Assembly (NCBI GenBank): GCA_050012355.1
Contig: JBEKHI010000063.1
Location: 1 to 26,614 of the forward strand
Direction: 5' to 3'
From: JBEKHI01 sp050012355
GTDB lineage: Bacteria; Actinomycetota; Actinomycetes; Streptosporangiales; Streptosporangiaceae
DNA length: 26,614 nt
Part shown: positions 1 to 7,486 of the stretch, piece by piece
Position numbering within the stretch: the stretch's first letter is position 1
Layout of the letters: the number at the start of each line of letters is the position of its first letter
Translations under genes and position numbers: made by a program
The notes under the pieces: generated by a model
Told to the model about the DNA's origin: nothing
Databases searched by the model: none
Seen by the model: the letters and a program-made list of their open reading frames with translations, nothing else

Positions 1-287
1 CGCTTGCGGCCGAACCGGTCACCGAGACTGCCGCCGACCAGCAGCATGCCTGCGAGCGCCATGGCGTAGGAATCCACTATCCACTGCAACTGGCTGGACG
101 TAGCGTGCAACGTCCGCACCAATGTCGGCAACGCCACATTCAGGATCGTATTGTCCACGTTGACAATCACCACGGACAGGCACAAGGCGACGAGCGCGAT
201 CCACCGATGATCGAGCTGAGTCTTGGCCCACGCACCTTCCTCGGTGCTGGACTCGTGCTCATGAGCTTCCGGCCATGACGTGGTCAT
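1..287 (-). CDS. MFS drug-efflux transporter, N-terminal part (runs off window)
   Basis: This is the first 95 residues of a leftward major facilitator superfamily exporter; the rest lies outside the window. It starts at ATG 287-285 (MTTSWPEAHEHE), with a GGAAGGAG Shine-Dalgarno-like sequence about 12 bases upstream. A short acidic cytoplasmic N-terminus is followed by TM1 (WIALVALCLSVVIVNVDNTI), then the D-x-T-I-x-N-VALP pattern typical of the 14-TM DHA2 (QacA/EmrB) drug:H+ antiporters, then LQWIVDSYAMALAGMLL, and the start of motif A (GDRFGRK) at the window edge. It diverges from the SDR/aminotransferase operon, so it may export that operon's product or be an independent resistance pump. The family assignment is firm; the substrate is unknown. 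Confidence 0.9.
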   Translation of the reverse strand, partial: MTTSWPEAHEHESSTEEGAWAKTQLDHRWIALVALCLSVVIVNVDNTILNVALPTLVRTLHATSSQLQWIVDSYAMALAGMLLVGGSLGDRFGRK

Positions 288-367
288 GATTGTGATCCGG
301 CTCCTTCCACCAGGCCCAGGACACCTTTAAAAGCGCGGGTTTCAGCACGGCGATTCTACGGTGACTT

Positions 368-429
368 AGAGTGATTGAACAACTACTCTTCGTTCCTGAT
401 GGCTTGCCTGAACCTGTTGCAGGGCAAGC
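368..429. promoter_or_regulatory. Divergent promoter region with inverted repeats
   Basis: The 175-base gap between the leftward MFS gene and the rightward SDR operon holds two inverted repeats: AGAGT-N12-ACTCT (368-389) and GCTTGCC-N14-GGCAAGC (402-429). The second would form a 7-bp hairpin in the 5' leader of the SDR transcript, or serve as an operator. No regulator gene is adjacent and no clear -10/-35 pair was identified, so the role is a guess. Confidence 0.3.
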
Positions 430-462
430 GCGCACCGACGAACGCACGGGAGCACTTTGACG

Positions 463-1512
463 ATGGGCAAGCAGACCCTGTTCCTCACTGGAGCAACCGG
501 GGTAGTGGGGCGCGCGCTGCTTGAGGAGCTGGCTGAGGATTACAGCATCGTGTGCCTGAGCCATCGGGCCGCGCTCGACGACCAGCGGGTCCGCATAGTC
601 AGCGGCGATCTCACCGAGCCTGACTTCGGGCTACCTCGAGCCGAGTTCCGTCGGCTGGCCCGCGCGGTCGACGTAGTGCTGCATTGCGCGGCCGCCACCC
701 AGTGGAACATCAGCCGGGACGCGCTCTTCCGGGTCAATGTGGGTGGCACGCGTCAGGTCGTTGACTTCGCCGCCCAGGCTGGCGCGGTCCTGTATCACGT
801 CAGTACCGCGTTCGTGGCAAGCCATGATGAGGACGGCCAGCGAGGCAGTGGCCCGATGGCGTACGTCTCGTCGAAGGCGGCGGCGGAAGAGGTGGTGCGA
901 CGCAGCGGATTGCCGGTGGTGACATTGCGGCCGTCGATCTTCATCGGTAACTCCCATGACGGCCGCATCGCCGCGTTCCAGGGCATTCACAAGATTGCTG
1001 GCTTGATGCTCAAGGACGCGCTGCCGGTCGTGCCGGCGGATCCGGCCAGTCTGATCGACTACATTCCGCAGGATGTCGCGGCCAAGGCGATGCGGCGGCT
1101 GCTCGAGCGGCACGTCAGCGACGGGACCTACTGGCTTACCGCGGGCGAGCATGCCCCGTCCATCGCGGAGTTGGTCCAGCTGGGGCTGAACCTGGCCGGG
1201 ACGCTCGGCGTGAAGACCCATGCGCCGCGGCTGATGCCCGCGTCCGCGGTGGACAGGCTGCTGCTCCCGCTACTGGATGATGTGATGACTCCTTCCCTGC
1301 GGCGACAGTTCCGCCTGCAGCTTGACCTCCTGCATCTTTTCCAGAGCAGCGGACCGCTTCCGTCCTCGCTTCACGAGCTTGGCATTCAGGTCACCAGGGA
1401 CTCCCAGCTTGACGCCTTCCGGCGGTCCGCCGAGTACTGGGCGTGCGTGAACGGGCTCGGGGGTGCCCTTAGCGATCACGGCGCCGCCGACCGAAGCCTG
1501 GTGGCGTTGTGA
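463..1512 (+). CDS. NAD(P)-dependent SDR, thioester/fatty-acyl reductase-like
   Basis: This 349-residue extended SDR resembles the thioester-reductase / fatty acyl-CoA reductase branch (NAD_binding_4), whose members reduce carrier- or CoA-bound acyl chains to aldehydes or alcohols. The Rossmann motif TGATGVVG lies at residues 9-16. A catalytic Ser (HVSTAF) is near 114, with Tyr134 and Lys138 in YVSSK. LRPSIFIG and the long C-terminal substrate region are typical of this branch. There is no adenylation or carrier domain, so it acts on a substrate made elsewhere. ATG 463 is preferred (GGGAG at 448-452, 10-base gap); TTG 457 in frame is an alternative. Its stop overlaps the GTG of the aminotransferase by 4 bases, so reduction to an aldehyde followed by transamination is the likely order. 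The reductase role is inferred from family and context; a plain epimerase/dehydratase is possible. Confidence 0.8.
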   Translation: MGKQTLFLTGATGVVGRALLEELAEDYSIVCLSHRAALDDQRVRIVSGDLTEPDFGLPRAEFRRLARAVDVVLHCAAATQWNISRDALFRVNVGGTRQVVDFAAQAGAVLYHVSTAFVASHDEDGQRGSGPMAYVSSKAAAEEVVRRSGLPVVTLRPSIFIGNSHDGRIAAFQGIHKIAGLMLKDALPVVPADPASLIDYIPQDVAAKAMRRLLERHVSDGTYWLTAGEHAPSIAELVQLGLNLAGTLGVKTHAPRLMPASAVDRLLLPLLDDVMTPSLRRQFRLQLDLLHLFQSSGPLPSSLHELGIQVTRDSQLDAFRRSAEYWACVNGLGGALSDHGAADRSLVAL

Positions 1513-2816
1513 GCAGCGGTATCGCGAATTCGGATACCGCCGCACTTCTTGTCGCGTGTGAGCGGCACCTGGGATCAGGTCGCGCCAGTCTTGGCCGCCT
1601 GATCGGCGTCGTCGAGACGCATTCGGCGGCAGCGTGGGTCACCGCGGCCGACGGGCGCCGCTACCTGGATTTTGGCGGGTACGGAGTCTTTATCCTCGGT
1701 CATCGCCATCCGGACGTGGTGGCCGCGGTCCGGGAGCAACTGGACGCCCACCCCATTGCTACCAAGGTTTTCCTCGAACCGGTGAGCATCCGCGCGGCCG
1801 CCGCACTAGCAAGTATCGCCCCCGCGGGAACGGACTGCGTGCACTTCGCTAACTCCGGCGCGGAGGCCACCGAGGCGGCACTGAAGCTGGCGCGGCTGCA
1901 CGGGCGCAGGCATCTGATCTCGGCCCGTAACGGGTTTCACGGCAAGACTCTCGGAGCGCTCAGCGTCACCGCCAACCCCGCCTACCAGCGACCGTTCGAG
2001 CCGTTGCTGCCGGACCTGACCCAGGTCCCTTATGGCGAGATCATGCCGCTGGACAACGCGCTGGCCGGCGCGGAGGGCAAAGCGTGCGTCATCCTTGAGC
2101 CGATCCAGGGCGAAGCAGGCGTCGTTGTTCCGCCCGTCGGCTACCTTGCCGAGGCCGCCCGCCTATGCCGGGAACATGATGCGCTGCTCATCATCGACGA
2201 GATCCAGACTGGGCTCGGCCGGACGGGCGAGTGGTGGGCATCATCCGCGGAAGTGCCCGAGCCAGACATGGTCCTGGTCGGCAAGGGCCTTAGCGGGGGC
2301 GTCGTCCCGGTCGCGGCGGTGCTCGCCCGGCCTGCGGTGTACGCACCCTTGGGCCGTGATCCTTTCCTGCACAGTTCGACCTTCGCGGGGTCACCGCTCG
2401 CATGCGCGGCGGCAGCCGCCTCCATCCGGGCTATAGCGCAAGAGAACATCGGGCAAAGGGCGGCATCTCTTGGCTCACGGCTGCTGACCGAGGTCCGGCG
2501 CATCCTCGTCGATTCACCCGTCTCGACGGGCGAGGCACGCGGCCGAGGCCTGCTGATCGGCATCGACCTGGGCAGTCCGGCTCTGGCGGGTCAGCTGATC
2601 ATCGAGCTACTCGAACGCCACATCCTCGTCAACCACTCGCTGAACAACAGCCAGGTGGTGCGACTCACCCCGCCAGCGATCATAAGCGACGCAGAACTCA
2701 GGCTCTTTCTCGACGCCTTCGCCGACGCCTGTGCTGCGCTTACCCCCCATCCCCTAGCCCTGGAGGCAATCCCACATGAGGACAGTCAGCATGCGCGTAC
2801 AGGTGCCGGACGCTGA
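1509..2816 (+). CDS. Class III (ornithine/putrescine-type) aminotransferase
   Basis: This 435-residue PLP-dependent fold-type I class III aminotransferase probably moves an amino group onto an aldehyde or keto substrate. Visible family marks are the phosphate-binding NSGAEA (115-120), the NGFHGKT segment (141-147), ILEPIQGEAG (195-204), the cofactor Asp in IIDEIQTGLGRTG (Asp230), and the Schiff-base Lys259 in GKGLSGG. HSSTFAGSPLACAAA supplies the conserved Thr of the neighbouring subunit. Length is normal for the family. It starts at GTG 1509 inside the stop codon of the SDR (GTGA overlap), so the two are translationally coupled. Its 3' end overlaps the next gene by 41 bases. Ornithine, putrescine and acyl-aldehyde aminotransferases share these motifs, so the substrate is unassigned. 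With the adjacent reductase, an aldehyde-to-amine step is the natural reading. Confidence 0.9.
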   Translation: MSSGIANSDTAALLVACERHLGSGRASLGRLIGVVETHSAAAWVTAADGRRYLDFGGYGVFILGHRHPDVVAAVREQLDAHPIATKVFLEPVSIRAAAALASIAPAGTDCVHFANSGAEATEAALKLARLHGRRHLISARNGFHGKTLGALSVTANPAYQRPFEPLLPDLTQVPYGEIMPLDNALAGAEGKACVILEPIQGEAGVVVPPVGYLAEAARLCREHDALLIIDEIQTGLGRTGEWWASSAEVPEPDMVLVGKGLSGGVVPVAAVLARPAVYAPLGRDPFLHSSTFAGSPLACAAAAASIRAIAQENIGQRAASLGSRLLTEVRRILVDSPVSTGEARGRGLLIGIDLGSPALAGQLIIELLERHILVNHSLNNSQVVRLTPPAIISDAELRLFLDAFADACAALTPHPLALEAIPHEDSQHARTGAGR

Positions 2817-3249
2817 CCCGCAGCACGCGTACGACCTGATCCGTGATTTCGCCCGGTACCCGGAGCTGACCGACACGGTTGAGGAGGTGGTAGTCAACCC
2901 GCCCGACGCCGACGGCTCTGTGGTCTCCGAGTGGCTTGTGCACTTCCGTAAGGGCATGCTCAAGTGGACGGAGCGAGACGTCTTCGAGCCAGCCAGGCGG
3001 GTCATCAGATTCGTTCAGCTATCCGGGGACTTCGACGTCTTCGAGGGACAGTGGCGGGTCGAAGAGCGCGACGGGGGAAGCGAGATCTGCCTGGACGTGT
3101 CCTTCGATCTCGGCATCCCGACGCTGGCGGACCTGCTGGATCCGGTAGCCGAAGCCTCGTTTCGCGCGAACATCCTGCGAATACTCAGCGGGATCTTCGG
3201 CTCTTCCGAGCTGCTTGCCGGCGATGCTGCGGCAACAGCCGCGCTGTAA
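2776..3249 (+). CDS. SRPBCC (START/Bet v1-like) polyketide cyclase/CoQ-binding-type protein
   Basis: This 157-residue single-domain protein is of the SRPBCC superfamily, with a hydrophobic ligand pocket. It shows the characteristic start (MRTVSMRVQVPDADPQ, then AYDLIRDFARYPEL), a mid WxV-F-KGMLKWTERDVF strand region, FEGQWRVEERDGG, and a C-terminal helix with NILRILSGIFG. Relatives include aromatase/cyclases of type II polyketide clusters and lipid- or CoQ-binding proteins. ATG 2776 is supported by GGAGG at 2762-2766 (9-base gap) and lies inside the end of the aminotransferase gene; an in-frame ATG at 2791 lacks such a site. As the third gene of the operon it may bind or cyclise the amino-aldehyde or imine product. 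That function is inference; only the fold is clear. Confidence 0.8.
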   Translation: MRTVSMRVQVPDADPQHAYDLIRDFARYPELTDTVEEVVVNPPDADGSVVSEWLVHFRKGMLKWTERDVFEPARRVIRFVQLSGDFDVFEGQWRVEERDGGSEICLDVSFDLGIPTLADLLDPVAEASFRANILRILSGIFGSSELLAGDAAATAAL

Positions 3250-3381
3250 CAGACGGTCGCTCGTGGTTCGCTGGGATCGACTGCGCGAACTAGCGAAGGA
3301 ACTGGCTGGACGCGAAAATGCTGATCGGGCTCAGGCGTCAAGCCTTTTCGGCCTGGGGCACCGTGCGGAGATGTGGCCATC

Positions 3382-3524
3382 CTGCTGGTGATGCGGTACA
3401 GAGCAGGTCGGGCGCTCCCGGTGAGACGGTCGCGGTCAGGGCCAGCGATAATACAGTCCGGGTGGAGGTCGCAGATTGCATCGGCCTCCGGGTGCCGGAA
3501 CTTCGCCCTGCCGGCATATCAGCC
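3382..3524 (+). pseudogene. Remnant resembling HATPase_c_2 (anti-sigma kinase-like) ATP-binding protein
   Basis: A short stretch reads SRSGAPGETVAV then RVEVADCIGLRVPELRPAG in one frame (3402-3524), preceded by LVMRY in a shifted frame (from 3385). This resembles the core of actinobacterial HATPase_c_2 proteins (LVTNAxRYSRSG...VRVEVTD...VPELRPAG). The expected GRGLxLV ATP-lid and the N-terminal half are absent, and the frames are broken. It is called a decayed fragment by pattern only. The wider stretch 3250-3680 holds no intact gene; a GTG-started reading at 3263 (RWDRLRELAKELAG) has protein-like composition but stops near 3390. Confidence 0.35.
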
Positions 3525-3599
3525 GGTGCTCACACCGCACGGGATGCCAGCAGCGATCAACTTTCCCGGGCAGTTGGCGGCGGCGCGATCTTTCGTCAT

Positions 3600-3680
3600 G
3601 GCTCTCAGCCCAGGAACCACAGAGCGCCCACTTTCAGCGGCCACCAACACCGAGCCTTCCGGATGGCGACTCGCTAGCGT
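3600..3680 (-). pseudogene. Possible DUF397-like C-terminal scrap
   Basis: On the minus strand a short segment reads ASRHPEGSVLVAAESG followed by GLRA. This is loosely like the end of DUF397 proteins (RDS-x-x-P-x-G-x-x-L...), which often sit near XRE regulators and HATPase_c_2 proteins in actinomycetes. It is too short and divergent for a firm call and is listed only because it neighbours another remnant of that gene set. Confidence 0.18.
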
Positions 3681-3682
3681 GG

Positions 3683-4059
3683 TCAGAGCGAGGTAACAAA
3701 GGTCGCGATGTCGCTGGCAGTGTGGCTGATGTCCGGGCAGACGACAGGCATGATCTCTGTGCCGTGACACGTGCCTAGGCTTTCGCGGCAGCGGGCGTTG
3801 AAGGCGTCGATGCCGTAGGCCATGGTGCTGCGGTTGTTCCAGACCGAGATGAGGATGCCTTCGTTCTCGGCCGAGGGGCGATCTCCTCGCTGTCCATTCC
3901 GTCGAACACGGCGGTCTGCTGGGCCCGGGCGACCATCGCCGCGGGCGAGTACTCCTCGGCCAGCAGCTCCTCCCGACCGGCCCGCCGACGACGACGGCAT
4001 CGACGACCTCGGTCAGGCCGTTGTGGGCGGAGAAGTAGCCGCCAAAGCTCCGTTCCGAG
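3683..4059 (-). pseudogene. Frameshifted remnant of an alpha/beta hydrolase (FrsA-like)
   Basis: Coding-like sequence on the minus strand passes through three frames. Frame one carries RSFGGYFSAHNGL and VVDAVVVGGPV, which looks like a serine-hydrolase nucleophile elbow (G-x-S-x-G-G with the first Gly changed to Arg) and following strand, as in FrsA/DUF1100-type hydrolases. A shift leads to EELLAEEYSPAAMVARAQQT and VFDGMDSEEIAP. A second shift leads to ENEGILISVWNNRSTMAYG and a tail ending ATFVTSL at the TGA (3683-3685). The upstream half of the hydrolase is absent, since similarity ends at the palindrome 4059-4076. No single frame could give a working protein. That it is a decayed gene is fairly clear; the hydrolase family is less so, and the last segment does not match my recollection of FrsA tails. 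Confidence 0.5.
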
Positions 4060-4076
4060 TATGCATATATGCATAC
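4059..4076. promoter_or_regulatory. AT-rich 18-bp perfect palindrome
   Basis: GTATGCATATATGCATAC is its own reverse complement over all 18 bases, in a region otherwise over 60% GC. It sits exactly where the hydrolase remnant breaks off. It could be an operator left from a lost divergent regulator, or a recombination-prone site. The following 4077-4352 holds no gene I can support. Confidence 0.5.
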
Positions 4077-4366
4077 ATCGCCTTCAATTCAGGCTTTAGC
4101 GCCGATATGATCCGGGTTGCCGGATCGCGGGAGAGAACACGCAACTGGTGTGGGCGGGGGAGTTGAAGGATGCGGACGCGCGGCCGCGAGATCGCGGGAG
4201 TCCTGTCCGACAGCGCTGCCGCGCGAGCGCAGTTGGTGTCGCTCCGTCATCGCCAAGGCGCTGAGTATCACAGCCGATCGCGTGACGACGAATTCGTGGC
4301 TAGACGCGACACCGCCCGTCATCCGGATCAGGGACCAGCCGCCGGAATGATCGGAGAAGGAAGACT

Positions 4367-5140
4367 ATGACACGGTCCTGGGGCGTTCTCATCGTGGCTG
4401 CGGCCGTCATGGGGCTCGTGCCGTCCGGGATCCACCCGGCGGCCATCGAGGCCACGACCACGGTGTGCAACGCCCGCAGCCTGACGGTGCACGTGCCTGA
4501 CGACAGCTACTTCAGCGTTTACAACGCGACCCCCAGCGTTAACACGACGTGTGTTCGGGCGAGTCCTGGTCGCTCCTCATTCACGATCTCGCGCACCTGG
4601 CAGCACGGCTACTGGGGGTTCCCGAACATCTCGTCGGGCTGGGAGTGGGACCACTACTCATGCACCGGAGCGGGCGGCGCGTGCTTCCAGTACCCGGTCC
4701 AGGAGAAGGACGACGGCATGCCGTTGACCAGCGCCGGCGTCGTCATCAATGGACACGGCATAGCCGACTACGACATCTGGTTCAACAAGACTGACGCGCA
4801 TCCCGGCCAGGACGACGGCACCGAGGTCCTGCTCTGGATGCGGCACCCGGGGGTCGGGATGCACAGCGTCGTGGGGACCGTCGACATCGAGGGAATCCGC
4901 TTCACTGTGCTGCACTGGGTGGCTCAGGGGCACGGGGTGACGTGGAACTACGTGGCCTATGTGTGCGAGAACCAGCGCAGCAACCTGCGGAACTTCTGGC
5001 TCAACGGGCTGTTCCGCGACGCCATCAGCCGTCACTACCTGTCGCCGTACTGGTGGCTGACCGGGATCGACCTTGGTGACGAGATCACGAGCGGCGGGGA
5101 CGGTTCGGTCGTCTCCTGGTCCCTGCGGGGAGTGAAGTAA
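4367..5140 (+). CDS. Secreted glycoside hydrolase family 12 (endoglucanase/xyloglucanase-type)
   Basis: This 257-residue exported beta-glucanase-like enzyme begins with a signal peptide (MTRSW, then a hydrophobic run to about residue 20, cleavage likely near 25-30). GH12 marks include the aromatic-rich GYWGFPNISSGWEWDHYSC segment, YDIWFNKTD, and the nucleophile strand TEVLLWM with Glu153. A second conserved Glu lies at 239 (GIDLGDEITSGG), where GH12 places its acid/base. Cysteines come as likely pairs (34/62, 99/106). GH12 enzymes cleave beta-1,4-glucan or xyloglucan with retention. There is no carbohydrate-binding module. The start is supported by GGAGAAGGAAG (4353-4363). It is monocistronic, convergent with the ABC permease gene, and follows a stretch of gene remnants, so acquisition as a single cargo gene is possible. 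Confidence 0.85.
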   Translation: MTRSWGVLIVAAAVMGLVPSGIHPAAIEATTTVCNARSLTVHVPDDSYFSVYNATPSVNTTCVRASPGRSSFTISRTWQHGYWGFPNISSGWEWDHYSCTGAGGACFQYPVQEKDDGMPLTSAGVVINGHGIADYDIWFNKTDAHPGQDDGTEVLLWMRHPGVGMHSVVGTVDIEGIRFTVLHWVAQGHGVTWNYVAYVCENQRSNLRNFWLNGLFRDAISRHYLSPYWWLTGIDLGDEITSGGDGSVVSWSLRGVK

Positions 5141-5166
5141 GACGGTCAGACGCCTGCCGGTGCGCG

Positions 5167-6015
5167 TCAGTCTTGCTTGCTGTAGAGGTGCAGGGCGAGC
5201 GGCGCGAACACGACGGTGATGGCGGCGGTCGCGATGAGCGACCAGACGACAGGACCGGCGCCGCCGCCGGTGCTGTTCATCAGATCCCGGGCCGCGGCGG
5301 TGAGGTGGCTGACCGGGTTGACCTTGACGAAGGCCTGGAGCCAGCCGGGCATGGTGCTGGTCTTAACGAAGATGTTGCTGGCGAACGTGGGCGGGATCAG
5401 CACGGCGGCGCCGATGCTCGTGACGGTGGCCGGGTTGCGGACGAGCAGGGCGATCGCGGCCCACAGCCAGGACATGGAGAGCCCGAACGCGATGACTAGG
5501 GCCATGGCGGCGATCACGCCCGGGGCGCCGCCGTCGGGCCGGTAACCGATGATGACGCCGAGGATCACCACGATGGCGGCGGAGAGGAAATAGCGGACGG
5601 CGTCGCCGAACAGGCCGCCGAGCACGAGGGCGCCGCGCCAGATGGACAGGGATCGGAAGCGGTCGAACACGCCGGTGGTCAGGTCCTGGGCGAGGCGGGC
5701 GCCGCCATACATGGTGACGATCGTGATGCTGATGACCAGCGTGCCGGGCAGGAGGGTCTTGAGGTAGTTGCCGGGCGTGCCGCCGATGGCGCCGCCGAAG
5801 AGGTAGGTGAACAGGACGGTGAACAAGATCGGGATGGCGATCGAGTCCGTGAGCTGCTTGGGTTCGCGCTTGATCTTGAGCATGGCCCGCCACCCGAAGA
5901 CTGCCGAGGCGGCGAGCGCTCCGGCCCGGCGGGGCGGTTCGCCGGGGGCGAGCAGGCGGTCGAGGCGGTTCGACTCCGGCATTGCGCGGGTGGTGGTCAT
6001 AGCCGGGGTGCTCAT
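5167..6015 (-). CDS. ABC-2 type transporter permease (DrrB-like)
   Basis: This 282-residue membrane subunit of an ABC-2 exporter has an N-terminal cytoplasmic segment (MSTPAMTTTRAMPES...). Six hydrophobic segments follow, the first being SIAIPILFTVLFTYLFGGAI. Family features include the loop NYLKTLLPGTLVISI, the GVFDRFRSLSI motif typical of DrrB/daunorubicin-type permeases, and the C-terminal VNPVSHLTAAARDLMNS. ATG 6015-6013 overlaps the TGA of the upstream ATPase gene (ATGA), so the subunits are coupled. The same frame stays open to 6468 but only antisense to the ATPase, so the longer version is rejected. It probably exports a hydrophobic compound or lipid; no substrate can be read from the sequence. 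Confidence 0.9.
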   Translation of the reverse strand: MSTPAMTTTRAMPESNRLDRLLAPGEPPRRAGALAASAVFGWRAMLKIKREPKQLTDSIAIPILFTVLFTYLFGGAIGGTPGNYLKTLLPGTLVISITIVTMYGGARLAQDLTTGVFDRFRSLSIWRGALVLGGLFGDAVRYFLSAAIVVILGVIIGYRPDGGAPGVIAAMALVIAFGLSMSWLWAAIALLVRNPATVTSIGAAVLIPPTFASNIFVKTSTMPGWLQAFVKVNPVSHLTAAARDLMNSTGGGAGPVVWSLIATAAITVVFAPLALHLYSKQD

Positions 6016-7097
6016 GAGTGGTCGGTGGCGGCTGGGCCCGTGAGGGCGAGGAACGCCTCCTGGAGGCTGGGCTGGCCGAGAGTGACTTCGGCGACCGCCA
6101 CCCGGGCTGCGGCGAGCTGGGTCATGGCCTCCCCGACCAGGCGGCCCACCGCGGCCGGATCGGCCGGGTCGGCCGGGGAGGCAAGCAGTACGGACAGGGC
6201 GAGAGGGTCGGCGCCCAGCCGAACCGGGCCCTCCAGGGTGCCGGAGAGGATCGCCTGGGCCGCGGATCGCTGCTCGCCATCGAGGAGCCGGACGTGCAGG
6301 GCCCCCGATCCGACTCTGGCCTTGAGCTGGGCGCTGGTCCCCTCGGCCACGATCAGGCCGTGGTCGATCACCGCGATCTGATCGGCCAGCTGGTCGGCTT
6401 CCTCCAGATACTGCGTGGTGAGCAGCACCGTGGTGCCGGCCGCGGCGATCCGGCGGACCAGTTCCCACACCTGGATCTGGCTTCGCGGGTCCATGCCGGT
6501 GGTTGGTTCATCGAGAAACAGCAGATCGGGGATCACGATCAGGCTGGCTCCGATGTCCAGGCGGCGGCGCATCCCTCCCGAGTAGCCACCCACCGGACGG
6601 TCGGCCGCGCCGGTCAGGCCGAAGGCGTCGAGTAGCTCATCGGCCCGCCGTTTACTGGCGGCGCGGGATAGGCCGCGCAGGCGGCCGAACATGACTAGGT
6701 TCTCGTACCCGGTCAGGTCGTTATCGAGGGCGGAGAACTGGCCGGTCACGGCCACCCGGGCCCGGATCGCATTCCGCTCGCTCCGCACGTCGAGCCCCAG
6801 GACGCGGGCGGTGCCGCCGTCCAGCTGGGTCAGGGTAGCCAGGATGCGGATGGTGGTGGTCTTGCCCGCCCCGTTGGGACCGAGGAACCCGAACACCTGG
6901 CCGCGCTGGACGGTGAGGTCGATCCCGTCGATCGCCCGGGTCTCGCCATAGACCTTAACGAGGCCGCGCGCTTCGAGCAGATCATCCGGCGAGGCCAGGG
7001 CGCCGGCGACTTCGACCGCACGCTCTCCGCCGCCTGGCTGGCCACCGCCGTCCTCGGGCTCGTCCACACCGCCGCCGAGCAAGTCACCGCCGGACAC
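6012..7097 (-). CDS. ABC transporter ATP-binding protein (DrrA-like) with atypical N-terminus
   Basis: This is the nucleotide-binding subunit that pairs with the DrrB-like permease. Walker A GPNGAGKT is at residues 73-80, the Q-loop is in VTGQFSALDNDLTG, the signature is YSGGMRRRLDIG, and Walker B LLFLDEPTTGMD is followed by the switch His region (LLTTQYLEEADQLADQI). A DrrA-type C-terminal extension ends LGQPSLQEAFLALTG. Family homology starts only at about residue 39 (DDLLEARGLVKVYGE). The preceding 38 residues are Gly/Glu-rich and antisense to a TetR fragment. No ATG/GTG occurs near the usual start; the only options are ATG 7097 or GTG 7067, neither with a good Shine-Dalgarno. Either the native start was lost by deletion, or a fused N-terminus is used. 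The core appears intact. Confidence 0.85.
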   Translation of the reverse strand: MSGGDLLGGGVDEPEDGGGQPGGGERAVEVAGALASPDDLLEARGLVKVYGETRAIDGIDLTVQRGQVFGFLGPNGAGKTTTIRILATLTQLDGGTARVLGLDVRSERNAIRARVAVTGQFSALDNDLTGYENLVMFGRLRGLSRAASKRRADELLDAFGLTGAADRPVGGYSGGMRRRLDIGASLIVIPDLLFLDEPTTGMDPRSQIQVWELVRRIAAAGTTVLLTTQYLEEADQLADQIAVIDHGLIVAEGTSAQLKARVGSGALHVRLLDGEQRSAAQAILSGTLEGPVRLGADPLALSVLLASPADPADPAAVGRLVGEAMTQLAAARVAVAEVTLGQPSLQEAFLALTGPAATDHS

Positions 7098-7169
7098 ATG
7101 AGCACCGGGGAAACCGCCGCCCTGCTCCTGGACAGCACGCTGCGACTCTGCGGTGCCGTCTGCGCCTAG
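6957..7169 (+). pseudogene. TetR-family regulator, C-terminal remnant antisense to the ABC ATPase start
   Basis: On the plus strand one frame reads NEAARFEQIIRRGQGAGDF, then LSAAWLATAVLGLVHTAAEQ, then a tail ending LRLCGAVCA at TAG 7167-7169. This is the normal ligand-domain ending of a TetR repressor (helices 8-9). The helix-turn-helix and most of the ligand domain are missing; upstream the frame runs antisense into the ABC ATPase. A TetR gene was therefore probably divergent from the exporter, and both 5' ends were lost in one deletion. It cannot encode a DNA-binding protein. Confidence 0.65.
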
Positions 7170-7179
7170 GAGCGAAGGC

Positions 7180-7449
7180 TCAGTGGACCGGGCACGCCGG
7201 CCGGTAGCGGGTCATGTCCGGGGACCAGGCTTTGCCGGTGTGCGGGTCGTGCTGCTCATCTGGGTCGAGCCCGTCGTAGCTCAAACCGGTAGCTGGCTCG
7301 CCGCACCGGGCGCACGGTGTGGTCTTCGGGCTCCTGACCGTGATGCCATCGCCCTCGGTCCGCCGGACCCGGATCCAGATCATGATCACGAGTACGGCAA
7401 CGTGAATCACCGTCACCAGGATGACAATCGTGGTCAGGTCGCTGTTCAC
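7180..7449 (-). CDS. Small membrane protein with a CxxC zinc-ribbon-like segment
   Basis: This 89-residue protein has one N-terminal membrane helix (TTIVILVTVIHVAVLVIMIW), a basic RVRRTEGD stop-transfer segment, and a soluble tail holding CARCGEPATG and a late Cys (ACPVH). The tail could bind a metal with the CxxC pair, but only three Cys plus His are available. GTG 7449-7447 is chosen because AGGGAG lies 5 bases upstream (7455-7460); an ATG further upstream lacks one. It lies 37 bases downstream of the MarR gene on the same strand and is probably co-transcribed. I do not recognise the family. Confidence 0.6.
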   Translation of the reverse strand: MNSDLTTIVILVTVIHVAVLVIMIWIRVRRTEGDGITVRSPKTTPCARCGEPATGLSYDGLDPDEQHDPHTGKAWSPDMTRYRPACPVH

Positions 7450-7486
7450 TCGCGCTCCCTTTCTGCCTGGCACAACCCGCGCCGGG

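Noticed and set aside
4170..4370. Short plus-strand frames before the GH12 gene, including a stretch reading VIAKALSITADRVTTNSWLD
   Set aside because: It is slightly reminiscent of the start of an acyl carrier protein, but there is no DSL phosphopantetheine site and the sequence ends at once; too weak to annotate.
6013..6468. Long open extension of the ABC permease frame upstream of 6015
   Set aside because: It is antisense-frame sequence within the ATPase gene, low-complexity Arg/Gly/Pro, with no family similarity; the ATGA overlap start is far better.
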